Part shown: positions 34,836 through 43,748 of the stretch, piece by piece
How positions within the stretch are numbered: position 1 is the first letter of the stretch
Layout of the letters: each line of letters begins with the position of its first letter
Source of the DNA: Roseibium porphyridii
GTDB taxonomy: Bacteria > Pseudomonadota > Alphaproteobacteria > Rhizobiales > Stappiaceae
Direction: 5' to 3'
Assembly: GCF_026191725.2 (NCBI RefSeq)
Contig: NZ_CP120863.1
Span: 2,522,001-2,586,000, forward strand
DNA: 64,000 bases
Notes under the pieces: generated by a model
What the model was told of the DNA's origin: nothing
What the model saw: the letters and a program-made list of their open reading frames with translations, nothing else
The model's database searches: none
Program-made: the position numbers and the translations under genes

Positions 34836-37259
34836 ATGAATCGTTACGGGGCTGAAATGCGTTCTTTTTCCCATCCGTCTTTTCAATTCAACTTGAAAAG
34901 ACATCCTCTAACGTTGGCCGTTTTCGTTCTGGCTGCGATCCTGACAATGGGTTTTGCCGGCAGTCTCGGCGTTTCAGCTTCGCACGCCCAAGGCATCACC
35001 GGTGTCATTTCTTCCATGTCCGCGTCAAAGGACGCTGACACGGCAGAGACGTCGGAAGACGGCACAGAGGCCACCGATGCTGCTGCCGCGCGCGAAGCGG
35101 CCGAGCATAGCGAAGGCGAGGGTGTTCTGGCCAACATCGACGAGTTTGCCGATGAAGCGGTCGCGGCACGTGATGTATTCAAGACGATCCTTGGTGAGAT
35201 CCCGGTCATTCATCAGACGATGTTGGCTACCTTGCGGGCAGAAGGCGAAGGCCAGGGTTTGAGCTGGATCCCGGTTGCCCTGATTGACATTGTTATCGCG
35301 GTTGTACTGGGGCAAGCGGCGTCCTTTCTGCTTGCGCGTTGGGGCCGCAGACAATTTGCGGGCATGTACCGGGCCGATGTCTATTCCCGGTCCGACAAGA
35401 TCATCTACCTCTATCTGCGTGCCATACTGATGATCGTCGGTGTCGTGCTGTTTTTTGCTGTCGCAGCCATGGTGTTCCTGGCAATAGGCAGCGGACTTGA
35501 ATCCGCTAATGAAACGGCAATGGTGGCCTTCGGTGTCATTTCCGTCTTTATGGCCCTCAAGATAATCTGGCTCAACCTTTTGGTTCCGGACGCGGCCAGC
35601 CATCGATTGTTGGCGCTGTCCGACAAGGAAGCCGGGGGCCTTTACCGTTTGCTCCTGATCGGTTCAGGTGTTTCGCTTACGGCCGTTGCCTTCTGTCTCT
35701 GGATGGAGCGGCTCGGGCTGAATGAAGATGCGCACAAGATCGCACTGATCGGGGCCTCGGCACTTTCAATGATCATCCTTATCGGGATTGCGCTTGTGTA
35801 CCGCAAGGTCATTGGCAGACTGATCCGAGGCGAGGATGAAAGCACAACGTCCTTGTGGCGGCGGGTTCTGGGGAATGTCTGGCACTATGTCGCGATATTC
35901 TATTTCATCGTGGCTTGGGCAATCTCGGCCGTTCGAATTCTGCTGGACCTGCCGGATGCGACGGGCCTTGTAGGAGCCCCGCTTCAGGTGCTGCTGCTTG
36001 CAGCCATTGCCTTCGGCATCCTGATCCTGATCATTGATCGACTGTTGTTGCCCCGCCTTGATACAGCGGACGCGCAGGCCAAGATTGCGGAAGACATCAA
36101 GCGCGCTGAGGAAAGCGAAGGCACCGAAGATGATCCGGAAAGCGCGCTGGCTCAGGCGAGGGCTGAAGCGGCGGAACGCGAAGCACTGCGCACCCCGTTC
36201 CGGAACCTTTTCGACCGTGGTGCAGCAATCCTGGTGCTGTTCGGCTCTTTGGATCTTCTGGCCAACATGTGGGGTGTGCCTCTTGCCGGCAGCGGCTCGC
36301 TGATCGGATCTTTCGTTGAGGTCCTGCTCGTGATGTTCCTCGGCTACATGGCTTACGAAGCTGTCAAGATCGTCATAGACCGTCAGATCGCCAAGGAGTC
36401 CCCTGCAGACAAGGATGAGGAAGCTGAAGTCGGCGGCGCGGGAGAAAGCCGGATCGCGACACTGTTGCCGATCTTCCGCAACTTCCTGCTGATTACAATC
36501 GTGGTGATTGCGGCCATGGTGGTGTTGGCGGAACTCGGTGTAAACATCGCGCCGCTCTTTGCAGGTGCCGGTGTTGTCGGTCTTGCCATTGGCTTTGGCG
36601 CTCAGACCCTGATCCGGGACATATTCTCAGGTGCGTTCTACCTGATCGACGACGCGTTCCGGAAAGGCGAATACATTGATATCGGCAGTGCCAAAGGTGT
36701 GGTTGAAAAGATCTCGATCCGCTCGATGCAGCTTCGTCACCACCGTGGTGCGCTGACGACGGTTCCCTTTGGTGAAATCCAGCAGGTGGAAAACTTCTCG
36801 CGCGACTGGGCCGTGATGAAGCTTGCATTTCGGGTTACCTATGACACCGATGTCGACAAGATGCGCAAGATCATCAAGAACTTCGGCAAGGAACTTCTGG
36901 ACGACGAGTATTACGGTCCGATGTTCCTGGCGCCGCTGAAGTCGCAAGGCATCCTATCCATGGAAGATTCCGCGATGATCGCGCGTGTGAAATTCACCAC
37001 CAAACCCGGCAAGCAGTTCGAACTTCGCAAGGTCGTCTATGCCGGGCTCAGGGACCTGTTCGAGCAAAACGGTATCAAATTCGCGCATCGTCAGGTCACG
37101 GTTCGTGTCGCCGGTTCAGGCGAAGAAGAAAACGGACAGATTTCGCCCGAAACTGCCAAGGCGGCGGCGCAGGCCGCGCTTGCGGGCGGCGCTGCCCACA
37201 CCACTTTTGACGACCTGGTAGCCGGAGAGGATGGCCAGGGGGCGGAGGATCAGCTCTAG
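34836..37259 (+). CDS. MscS-family mechanosensitive channel, large
   Basis: 807 residues with a signal-like N-terminal hydrophobic segment (LAVFVLAAILTMGFAGS) and an acidic Ala/Glu/Asp-rich periplasmic stretch. Up to nine further membrane segments follow. The MscS core is near residues 560-720: ITIVVIAAMVVLAELGVNIAPLFAGAGVVGLAIGFGAQTLIRDIFSGAFYLIDDAF, then a beta domain with GVVEKISIRSMQLRHHRG. MscS channels open under membrane tension to relieve hypo-osmotic shock. The start is uncertain: ATG 34836 or ATG 34857, the second having GGGG eight bases upstream. A cytoplasmic acidic loop lies at about residues 410-450. Confidence 0.92.
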   Translation: MNRYGAEMRSFSHPSFQFNLKRHPLTLAVFVLAAILTMGFAGSLGVSASHAQGITGVISSMSASKDADTAETSEDGTEATDAAAAREAAEHSEGEGVLANIDEFADEAVAARDVFKTILGEIPVIHQTMLATLRAEGEGQGLSWIPVALIDIVIAVVLGQAASFLLARWGRRQFAGMYRADVYSRSDKIIYLYLRAILMIVGVVLFFAVAAMVFLAIGSGLESANETAMVAFGVISVFMALKIIWLNLLVPDAASHRLLALSDKEAGGLYRLLLIGSGVSLTAVAFCLWMERLGLNEDAHKIALIGASALSMIILIGIALVYRKVIGRLIRGEDESTTSLWRRVLGNVWHYVAIFYFIVAWAISAVRILLDLPDATGLVGAPLQVLLLAAIAFGILILIIDRLLLPRLDTADAQAKIAEDIKRAEESEGTEDDPESALAQARAEAAEREALRTPFRNLFDRGAAILVLFGSLDLLANMWGVPLAGSGSLIGSFVEVLLVMFLGYMAYEAVKIVIDRQIAKESPADKDEEAEVGGAGESRIATLLPIFRNFLLITIVVIAAMVVLAELGVNIAPLFAGAGVVGLAIGFGAQTLIRDIFSGAFYLIDDAFRKGEYIDIGSAKGVVEKISIRSMQLRHHRGALTTVPFGEIQQVENFSRDWAVMKLAFRVTYDTDVDKMRKIIKNFGKELLDDEYYGPMFLAPLKSQGILSMEDSAMIARVKFTTKPGKQFELRKVVYAGLRDLFEQNGIKFAHRQVTVRVAGSGEEENGQISPETAKAAAQAALAGGAAHTTFDDLVAGEDGQGAEDQL

Positions 37260-37344
37260 CAACGGCTCCTTGGACTGAACACGCGTGCTGAAGCGCGATA
37301 GCAATGCTATGCTTCAGCTTGCGGGTTCCAGGATCGGGGAAAAC

Positions 37345-37911
37345 ATGCTGATACGAGCGCTGGTTTACACAACATTGCTTTTTGCATCGACGGGCTTTGC
37401 CTTTGCCGGGCCTGTTCAGGACAAGGCTGCGCAAGCCGAGGCTGCCTTGAGCGAGGACAAAGGAGCAGAAGCGGTCGCGCTGATGCGTGAGGCGATTTTC
37501 GAAGTCTGGAAACAGGCCCCTTTGTCGATCCCGACTGCGACCTTCGTCACGGCGCCTGCGGACGGTTATGGCATTTTTACGCCGAGACCTGACAACAGTT
37601 TTCCCGTTGGCGAAACGTTGCTGGTCTACCTGGAACCGATAGGATTTGACTGGAAAGCCGTTGACGGGTTTTACACCTCTCTTTTGACAGTCGACTTCGA
37701 CCTGACGTCACAGGACGGAAAAGTGCTTGCCGGTCAAAAAGGGTTTGGCAAATTCGACTTCAAGAGCCATGTGCCGAACTCGGAGTACATGGCCAATCTG
37801 ACACTGAATGTCAGCGGCGCACCAGCGGGAGACTATGTGCTGGTTTTGACCGTGAATGATGAAAATGGTGGTGGCTCGGCCAAGGTTCAGCTGCCGTTTT
37901 CAATCCAGTAA
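37345..37911 (+). CDS. Secreted protein, function unknown
   Basis: 188 residues from ATG 37345 behind GGGGA; the frame extends to 37285 but the added residues precede the signal peptide. The signal is MLIRALVYTTLLFASTGFAFA, giving a mature N-terminus near GPVQDKAAQAEAAL. A helical Ala/Glu-rich segment (residues about 22-50) precedes a beta-rich domain with VGETLLVYLEPIGFDWK, LLTVDFDLTSQDGKVLAGQ and GDYVLVLTVNDENGGGSAKVQLPF, like an Ig-type fold. I do not recognise a named family. It is likely periplasmic. It lies 85 bp after the MscS gene and could be cotranscribed. Confidence 0.7.
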   Translation: MLIRALVYTTLLFASTGFAFAGPVQDKAAQAEAALSEDKGAEAVALMREAIFEVWKQAPLSIPTATFVTAPADGYGIFTPRPDNSFPVGETLLVYLEPIGFDWKAVDGFYTSLLTVDFDLTSQDGKVLAGQKGFGKFDFKSHVPNSEYMANLTLNVSGAPAGDYVLVLTVNDENGGGSAKVQLPFSIQ

Positions 37912-38024
37912 GAAGCAGCTCGTGCGCGACAACGCCATATGGCTGCCGATTTCAGTATCTGGCACATGGACCTTGTAGCTGAAATCCGATATCGGTCCCG
38001 CACTCGAATTGTCTTGGAAACGGT

Positions 38025-39074
38025 ATGCAAATTGGATTTCAGGCGGGCGCCCTCAACGAGCGCGGCATGAGTGTGGCACTTTTTGATTATGCTCGCGGGG
38101 TTCAGAAGTGTCTCGGCCATGAAGCGGTTGTCTTCCATAGTGAGGCCAAGAGCGCACCTGCCGTTGTTGAAAAATTCAGCAAGGAACTGCGTCTGGTTGC
38201 AATGCCTATTGACCAGGATCCGTTGCGCTTCACAGAATCCTATTCCTTGAATTTTTGTTATTACATTCGCGACGGGAGGACGGACCAGCTGAATGTAGCC
38301 GCGGAGCGGTCGGGTGTTCATGCCGTCTTTCGTCACTTCGATCCTCATGGCGACGTTTATGCTTACGTCTCCGACTGGATGAGTGATTGGATGACGGGCG
38401 GCAAGGCGCCGTCTGTACCTCACATTGTGGATCTGCCGGAAGCGACTGGCGACATGCGAGCTGAGCTGGGTCTTGATCGTGATGCTTTTGTGGTTGGCCG
38501 GTATGGCGGCTTCGATCAGTTCAATCTCGAATTTGCACATCTGGCAGTGAGAGAAGCGCTGCAGCAGCGGTCCAATTTGCATTTTCTCTTTGTGAACACC
38601 GATGCTTTTATCGAGCACCCGCGGGTGATCTTCCTGCCGCCGATTGTCGAACCTATCGAAAAGGCACGCTTCATTGCGACTTGTGATGCCGGGTTGAACG
38701 CCAAGAAAATCGGCGAGAGCTTTGGGTTGGCAATTGCGGAGTTTCTGATGTTCGGCAAGCCTGTCTTCAGCTGGGCAGGGGGCATGGATCAGAACCATGT
38801 TGCCATGAGCCCCAGGAAAGAATGGATCTATCGGACACGCCGTGAGCTGGTTCGTCTCCTGGTTGACTTTTCACCGTCTGCGGAAGACGGAGATGTGGCG
38901 AGGCAATCTGTTGAGCAGTATCGGCCGGAGCCGGTAATGGCACGTTTTGACGATGTTTTTCTTTCCGGAAAATATCCGTCGAGTGATCTCACGCTGGATC
39001 CGGTGTTCAAAGCCAAACGGTTCCTTCAGGAAAAGGCGATGCGGGCCAAGTTCAGACTGTGGAAGAGCATTTGA
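38025..39074 (+). CDS. Glycosyltransferase, GT4/GT-B-like
   Basis: 349 residues from ATG 38025. It has GT-B features: N-terminal QAGALNERGMSVALFDYARGV (donor/acceptor domain) and C-terminal KIGESFGLAIAEFLMFGKPVFSW, which is the E-x7-E motif region that binds the nucleotide sugar. The middle contains AFVVGRYGGFDQFNLEFAHLAV and FLFVNTDAF. No membrane segment. The substrate is unknown. The next gene, a GT17-type transferase, starts two bases after the stop, so the pair probably builds the same glycan. Confidence 0.82.
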   Translation: MQIGFQAGALNERGMSVALFDYARGVQKCLGHEAVVFHSEAKSAPAVVEKFSKELRLVAMPIDQDPLRFTESYSLNFCYYIRDGRTDQLNVAAERSGVHAVFRHFDPHGDVYAYVSDWMSDWMTGGKAPSVPHIVDLPEATGDMRAELGLDRDAFVVGRYGGFDQFNLEFAHLAVREALQQRSNLHFLFVNTDAFIEHPRVIFLPPIVEPIEKARFIATCDAGLNAKKIGESFGLAIAEFLMFGKPVFSWAGGMDQNHVAMSPRKEWIYRTRRELVRLLVDFSPSAEDGDVARQSVEQYRPEPVMARFDDVFLSGKYPSSDLTLDPVFKAKRFLQEKAMRAKFRLWKSI

Positions 39075-39076
39075 AC

Positions 39077-39952
39077 ATGAAACTTTTTGACTGCTTCGTC
39101 TTTCACAACGAATTCGATCTTCTCGAAATCCGCCTTCGGGAAATGGGTGAACACGTCGACTGCTTTGTTCTGGTGGAAGCAAACCAGACTCAGCGTGGTG
39201 GAGAAAAGCCTTACTATTTCGCCGAGAACAGGGATCGGTTTGCGCCTTGGGCGGATAAGATCATCGACCTGCAAATCTCTTTTCCTGAAGAACTTCCACC
39301 GGCACTTGGTGTCTACAAGAACCGGCGGAAAAAGGACTGGGAGCGTGAAAACTTTCAACGCAATTGCATCGCCCGGGCGCTGGAACAGCTTTCCGGCGAC
39401 GATCTTATCCTGCTATCTGATGTTGATGAAATTGTACGCTCTGACGTGTTGGCACGGGTGTTGGAGCAACAGCTCTTCAAGAACAGGTTGCTGGTTTTCG
39501 AGCAGAGCCTGCACAAGCACCATCTCAACCGGATCGTGCCGGGCAAGACCTGGTTGCTCGGGTCGAGGTTGATTGAAAAGAAGTATTTCACCACGCCGCA
39601 GCAATTGCGTCGAACCAAGGCGCGGATGACCAAGAAAGCTTTCGTTCCTGATTTTCTGACCCAGCCATTCCTGCGTGTGCGCAACAACAACCTGACGGGC
39701 ATCAGCCGTCCTGTGCGAATTATGAAGGATGCAGGTTGGCATTTTTCCTCAATGGGCGGGCTGAAAGCATTTCAGACCAAACTGGCCTCGGTCGTCCATG
39801 GTCAGACGGTCGACACCAGCGACATCCAGAGACTTTACGAGCAAGAGCTGACCGGCACTGAACTTACTCCTTTGACCGAGTTACCCGGCTGTGTTCTGGA
39901 GGGCCGGTTCAATCATATGCTTGCGCCAGTTGACCGGGTTGAAACGACCTAG
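39077..39952 (+). CDS. Glycosyltransferase family 17 protein
   Basis: 291 residues from ATG 39077 (MKLFDCFVFHNEFDLLEIRLRE), the GT17 start. GT17 markers are VDCFVLVEANQTQRGGEKPYYF, RENFQRNCIARAL, DLILLSDVDEIVRSDVL (DxD-type metal site) and DAGWHFSSMGG. In animals family 17 adds a bisecting GlcNAc to N-glycans; bacterial members usually lie in surface polysaccharide genes and their acceptors are unknown. The reading frame extends upstream to 39059, but GGAAGAG near 39060 fits ATG 39077. Confidence 0.9.
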   Translation: MKLFDCFVFHNEFDLLEIRLREMGEHVDCFVLVEANQTQRGGEKPYYFAENRDRFAPWADKIIDLQISFPEELPPALGVYKNRRKKDWERENFQRNCIARALEQLSGDDLILLSDVDEIVRSDVLARVLEQQLFKNRLLVFEQSLHKHHLNRIVPGKTWLLGSRLIEKKYFTTPQQLRRTKARMTKKAFVPDFLTQPFLRVRNNNLTGISRPVRIMKDAGWHFSSMGGLKAFQTKLASVVHGQTVDTSDIQRLYEQELTGTELTPLTELPGCVLEGRFNHMLAPVDRVETT

Positions 39953-40070
39953 TGTCATCGCGAACCGGATCACTCGAATTCCGTTTATCTGATCGCTCTA
40001 TCTTGCTTAGTGACTTCGAAAGGCGAAGGCGATGCTTCCCTGTGCAGCTGGCTATGAGAGTATTATCTCT

Positions 40071-40084
40071 ATTATTTCAATAAT
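40071..40084. promoter_or_regulatory. AT-rich inverted repeat upstream of metal-chelate importer
   Basis: ATTATT-tc-AATAAT lies about 140 bp upstream of the FecB-type gene. Iron-responsive operators (Fur, Irr) in alphaproteobacteria are AT-rich inverted repeats, so this is a candidate, but it does not fully match a consensus I know. Confidence 0.3.
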
Positions 40085-40222
40085 CTACGCGAGTTGGGCG
40101 CGATAGCTGGTAACATTCGTTTCTGTTTCAAGTGTGAAATGAGAAAAATATGACTTTTTGAGTCGACTTTCTTCTAAGCTTCAGATACCCAGAAACCGTA
40201 CACAATCCATACGGAGACCGCC

Positions 40223-41374
40223 ATGTCTATCAAGACACAAATGTGCGGCTTCCTTGGAGCTATTGCAGCCAGCGTTCTTTTTCTTTCGCCAGCAACCGAT
40301 GCACAAGCTGAAGCCTTGACGTTCACCGACATCGCGGGACGCGAAGTCACCCTCCCTGAATTGCCGGACAAAATCATACTTGGCGAAGGCCGGATGATGT
40401 ACGGGATCGCTCCCCTGATCGATGGCAATCCTTTCGAAAAAATCGTTGGCTGGAAAAACGATCTGGTTCAATACGACCCGGATGCCTTCCGCAAATACGA
40501 AGCTGTCTTCCCTGAAGACGCCGCGCGCATGATTGACTTCGGCAATCCTTATGCCGGCGAGTTCAGCATTGAAGCAGTTCTGGAAGCTGAAACCGATCTG
40601 GTGCTTCTCGACGTGGGCAACCTGTTCAAGGCCGAAGAGACCGGTCTGATCGAAAAACTCGGCAATGCCGGCGTTCAGGTTGCCTTCATCGACTTTCGGC
40701 GGAATGCGACGGAAAATGCCATTCCTTCGATGCTGATCCTTGGCCGAATTTTCGGCGAAGAGAAAAAAGCCGCCGAATTCATAGATTTCTACATCGCACA
40801 GATGCGGAAAGTGACCAACATCGTCGACACGATACCCGCTGAAGATCGGCCCCTGGTCGTTGTTGAAAATGCCGCCGGTTGGCAGACTGACTTTTGCTGC
40901 TGGTCCTTTGGTCCTTACAACTACGGGCGTTTCGTGGAACTCGCCGGGGGTAAGAACTATGCTTCAACGCTCGCAAATGCCTATTCGGTTGAACTGAACC
41001 TGGAAGGGATCATCGAAGCTGATCCGGATGTAGTTTTCGGGACCGGTGCGAACTGGAAAGAAGCGAAACCGGAAGTCACCTCAACGCTGCTCGGTTACGA
41101 AGGTGATCCGGAAGTCAACAGCGACCGGCTTGCAGCGCTTGCGGCCCGCCCTGGCTTTGCCGATTTGCGCGCGGTGAAAGAGGGCCGATTCCATTCGGTC
41201 TATCACCAGTTCTACAACTCGCCTTACCATTTCATTGCGATTCAGGTTCTGGCCAAGTGGCTGCACCCGGAAGACTTTGAAGACCTGGACCCTGAGGCGA
41301 CATTCAAGGAATTGCACGACCGGTTCCTGCCGTATGACCTGTCAGGCCAGTTCTGGATTTCTCTCAAAAACTAG
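40223..41374 (+). CDS. Periplasmic binding protein of iron/siderophore-type ABC importer
   Basis: 383 residues from ATG 40223 behind GGAG. The signal peptide ends near ATDAQA. The mature protein starts EALTFTDIAGREVTLPELPDKIILGEGR, the class III FecB/FhuD/BtuF-type pattern. The second lobe includes CCWSFGPYNYGRFVELAGGKNYAS and the C-terminal helix FHSVYHQFYNSPYHFIAIQVLAKWLHPEDF. Such proteins bind ferric siderophores, haem, cobalamin or other metal chelates. The gene heads an operon with permease, ATPase, cupredoxin and methyltransferase genes. No TonB-dependent receptor is in the window. The ligand is unknown. Confidence 0.92.
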   Translation: MSIKTQMCGFLGAIAASVLFLSPATDAQAEALTFTDIAGREVTLPELPDKIILGEGRMMYGIAPLIDGNPFEKIVGWKNDLVQYDPDAFRKYEAVFPEDAARMIDFGNPYAGEFSIEAVLEAETDLVLLDVGNLFKAEETGLIEKLGNAGVQVAFIDFRRNATENAIPSMLILGRIFGEEKKAAEFIDFYIAQMRKVTNIVDTIPAEDRPLVVVENAAGWQTDFCCWSFGPYNYGRFVELAGGKNYASTLANAYSVELNLEGIIEADPDVVFGTGANWKEAKPEVTSTLLGYEGDPEVNSDRLAALAARPGFADLRAVKEGRFHSVYHQFYNSPYHFIAIQVLAKWLHPEDFEDLDPEATFKELHDRFLPYDLSGQFWISLKN

Positions 41375-41416
41375 GACCTTAAAGGTCCTCGGGCTCTGCG
41401 GTGAACCATACCGCAG
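41373..41416 (+). other. Two stem-loops between binding-protein and permease genes
   Basis: AGGACCTT (41373-41380) pairs with AAGGTCCT (41382-41389), starting inside the stop codon. CTGCGGT (41396-41402) pairs with ACCGCAG (41410-41416) over a 7-nt loop. Neither has a T-run. Hairpins in this position usually reduce read-through and protect the binding-protein mRNA. Confidence 0.55.
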
Positions 41417-41438
41417 GGCCTGATTTATCAGGTGTCTC

Positions 41439-42512
41439 ATGTCTGAAATTACCCCGCCTTCCAGCGAGGCGTTGTTGCTGGTGCGCGGCTATAAACGCCG
41501 GTCCATGCAGCGTGTTGCCTTGGTTCTGCTTGCCTTCGCCGTGCTTGCCGTACTGGTGATTGTCGACGTGACCACGGGACCGGCAAATCTCTCAATTTGG
41601 CGAACCGCCGAAGTCATCTTTGACCGTTCGATCGCAACACCCAAAGAAGACGTCATTATCTGGCAATTGCGACTTCCCGTGGCGATCATGGCCGTAGCGG
41701 TCGGAGCTATGCTTGGCGTTGCCGGCGCCGAAATGCAGACGATTTTGAACAACCCGCTTGCCGATCCCTTCACGCTCGGTCTCAGCTCTGCAGCGGGGTT
41801 TGGCGCAGCTCTGGCAATTGTGCTTGGGTGGTCTGTCATCCCAGGTGTCGGCGGATTGTTTGTTTCGGTGAATGCATTTGTGTTCGCAATGCTGACCTCA
41901 GGTGCGCTCTTTCTTTTTACGCGATTGCGCGGGGTGTCGCCCGAGGCGATGATCCTTGTCGGGATCGCGATGCTCTTCACCTTCAATGCCCTCCTTGCGT
42001 TTCTACAATATGGCGCATCTGAAATTCAGTTGGCCCAACTGATTTTCTGGCAGTTGGGGTCCCTGGCGCGTGCCACGTGGGCGAAAGTGGGGGGTTGCTT
42101 CCTCGTTTTGGCGTTAATCCTTCCATGGTTCATGTACCGCTCATGGGCTTTGACCGCACTTCGCATGGGCGAAGACAAGGCGGCAGCACTTGGCGTGAAT
42201 GTCAGCCTTTTGCGGATCGGTGTTTTGGCAGGTGTTTCACTGCTGTCGGCCGTTGCCGTGTCTTTTGTCGGTGCAATTGCCTTTGTCGGTCTCGTCGGAC
42301 CTCACATTGCCAGGATGATCGTCGGTGAAGACCAGCGTGGCTTCCTGCCTTTGTCTGCCCTGTGCGGAGCGCTCATTCTCTCCGGCACATCCATTGCGTC
42401 CAAAGCGATTTCGCCCGGAATTGTCTATCCGATCGGCATGATCACGTCTCTCATCGGAATCCCGTTCTTCATTCTTTTGATCCTTGGTCAACGCAAAAGG
42501 CATTGGCAATGA
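41439..42512 (+). CDS. FecCD-type ABC permease
   Basis: 357 residues with about ten membrane segments. The FecCD signature is seen in LRLPVAIMAVAVGAMLGVAGAEMQTILNNPLADPFTLGLSSAAGFGAA (the 'RLPR...G..Q.....PLA.P..LG...GA' pattern) and in VSFVGAIAFVGLVGPHIARMIVGEDQR. The last segment, ISPGIVYPIGMITSLIGIPFFILLIL, matches the family's C-terminal helix. It forms a homodimeric channel for metal chelates. The stop overlaps the ATPase start (ATGA). Confidence 0.95.
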   Translation: MSEITPPSSEALLLVRGYKRRSMQRVALVLLAFAVLAVLVIVDVTTGPANLSIWRTAEVIFDRSIATPKEDVIIWQLRLPVAIMAVAVGAMLGVAGAEMQTILNNPLADPFTLGLSSAAGFGAALAIVLGWSVIPGVGGLFVSVNAFVFAMLTSGALFLFTRLRGVSPEAMILVGIAMLFTFNALLAFLQYGASEIQLAQLIFWQLGSLARATWAKVGGCFLVLALILPWFMYRSWALTALRMGEDKAAALGVNVSLLRIGVLAGVSLLSAVAVSFVGAIAFVGLVGPHIARMIVGEDQRGFLPLSALCGALILSGTSIASKAISPGIVYPIGMITSLIGIPFFILLILGQRKRHWQ

Positions 42513-43282
42513 GTGGGCTGTCTGCTGAAGGCCTGAGCTTTTCTTATGGATCTCGGCAAATCTTCAATCAGATCGATGTCGGACCGGTAAAAAGCGGCCA
42601 ATTGACAGCCCTTATCGGACCTAACGCTTCCGGCAAATCGACCCTGTTTCGTCTGATTGCCGGATTGCTATCAGTTGAAACCGGCAAGGTGCAGCTCGGC
42701 GAAACCGATCTGACTTCGCTGTCCACGCGAGCACGGCTCAAACGCGTCTGCTTCATGCCGCAGTTTTTCACGGCAAACGCTGCATTGACCGTTTTCGACG
42801 TTGTCATGATGGCTCACAAACAATTGCAAGGCTGGCGCGTCAGCGAGGCGGACATGATCGCTGTCGGGACTGCGCTTGAAGCGGCCGGCATCGGCCACCT
42901 CGCGGAGGCTTATGTGAGTGAACTGTCCGGTGGGCAGTCTCAAATGGTCTCTGTGGCCCAGGCATTGATCCGGAACTCGGATGTTTATCTCTTCGATGAA
43001 CCGACATCTGCGCTTGATCTTCGACACCAACTGGAAGTGCTGCGGCAGATCAGGTCAGCGGTTATTGCCAGAAATGCGATTGGAATTGTCGCCCTTCATG
43101 ACCTGAACCTGGCAGCGCGTTTTGCCGACAATCTCATTCTGCTGGGCAAAGGGCGGATCCTGGCACAAGGCAGTCCTGCTGAAGTGCTGCGAAAGCAATC
43201 CATTGCAGACACCTATGGGGTCGCCATTGAAACCACTACCGGTCCCAGAGAGGAGATCGTCGTTCATGCTTACCCGTCGTAA
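42509..43282 (+). CDS. ABC ATPase, iron/siderophore type (FecE-like)
   Basis: 257 residues from ATG 42509, overlapping the permease stop. Walker A is GPNASGKSTLFRLIAGL, the signature LSGGQSQMVSVAQALI, Walker B VYLFDEPTSALDLRHQLEVL and the switch His IVALHDLNLAARFADN, all typical of FecE/FhuC/BtuD-type ATPases. The signature reads LSGGQSQM, with Met where QR is usual. The longer frame back to 42362 lies inside the permease gene. The downstream cupredoxin gene begins 17 bases before this gene ends. Confidence 0.95.
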   Translation: MSGLSAEGLSFSYGSRQIFNQIDVGPVKSGQLTALIGPNASGKSTLFRLIAGLLSVETGKVQLGETDLTSLSTRARLKRVCFMPQFFTANAALTVFDVVMMAHKQLQGWRVSEADMIAVGTALEAAGIGHLAEAYVSELSGGQSQMVSVAQALIRNSDVYLFDEPTSALDLRHQLEVLRQIRSAVIARNAIGIVALHDLNLAARFADNLILLGKGRILAQGSPAEVLRKQSIADTYGVAIETTTGPREEIVVHAYPS

Positions 43283-43739
43283 TTTTGTCCTTTCGCTGAC
43301 CGCACTGGCAGGCGTCGGTCCGGCATTGGCGTGTCCTGCGCCCAAGGCTGACGGAACGTCGCATGGCATCTTGATGCTAAATGCCGACTGCGGTGATCCG
43401 GGCAATCCGAATGTCTTTGAACCTGCGATCCTGCACATAAACACAGGTGACAGTGTCACTTTCGTTCCGACGGATGCCGGGCACAACTCGGCATCAAAAC
43501 GCGGCATGATTCCGGACGGGGCCGAGCCCTGGAACGGCGCGATCGATGAAAGACTGACAATCGAATTCAATGTTCCTGGAATTTACGGCCATATCTGTGT
43601 GCCGCATTACGAGTGGGGCATGGTCGGTCTGATCGTTGTTGGCCAGGACTTATCCAACTTAAAGGCTGCCAAGAAGGTGAGGCACCCGGGCAGTGCCCGA
43701 AAGGTCTTTCGTTCTCTATTGAAAGAGCTGGAGGCATAA
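43266..43739 (+). CDS. Tat-exported pseudoazurin-like cupredoxin
   Basis: 157 residues from ATG 43266. The N-terminus MLTRRNFVLSLTALAGVG carries a twin-arginine motif (TRRNFVL), indicating Tat export to the periplasm. The type 1 copper ligands of pseudoazurin are all present: His73 (AGHNS), Cys111, His114 and Met119 (CVPHYEWGM). Pseudoazurins shuttle single electrons, classically to nitrite or nitrous oxide reductases, but no denitrification genes are nearby. Its reading frame overlaps the importer ATPase gene by 17 bp, so translation is coupled to a metal-chelate importer. This suggests a role in periplasmic metal redox or copper handling. Confidence 0.9.
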   Translation: MLTRRNFVLSLTALAGVGPALACPAPKADGTSHGILMLNADCGDPGNPNVFEPAILHINTGDSVTFVPTDAGHNSASKRGMIPDGAEPWNGAIDERLTIEFNVPGIYGHICVPHYEWGMVGLIVVGQDLSNLKAAKKVRHPGSARKVFRSLLKELEA

Positions 43740-43748
43740 CCGGTAACC

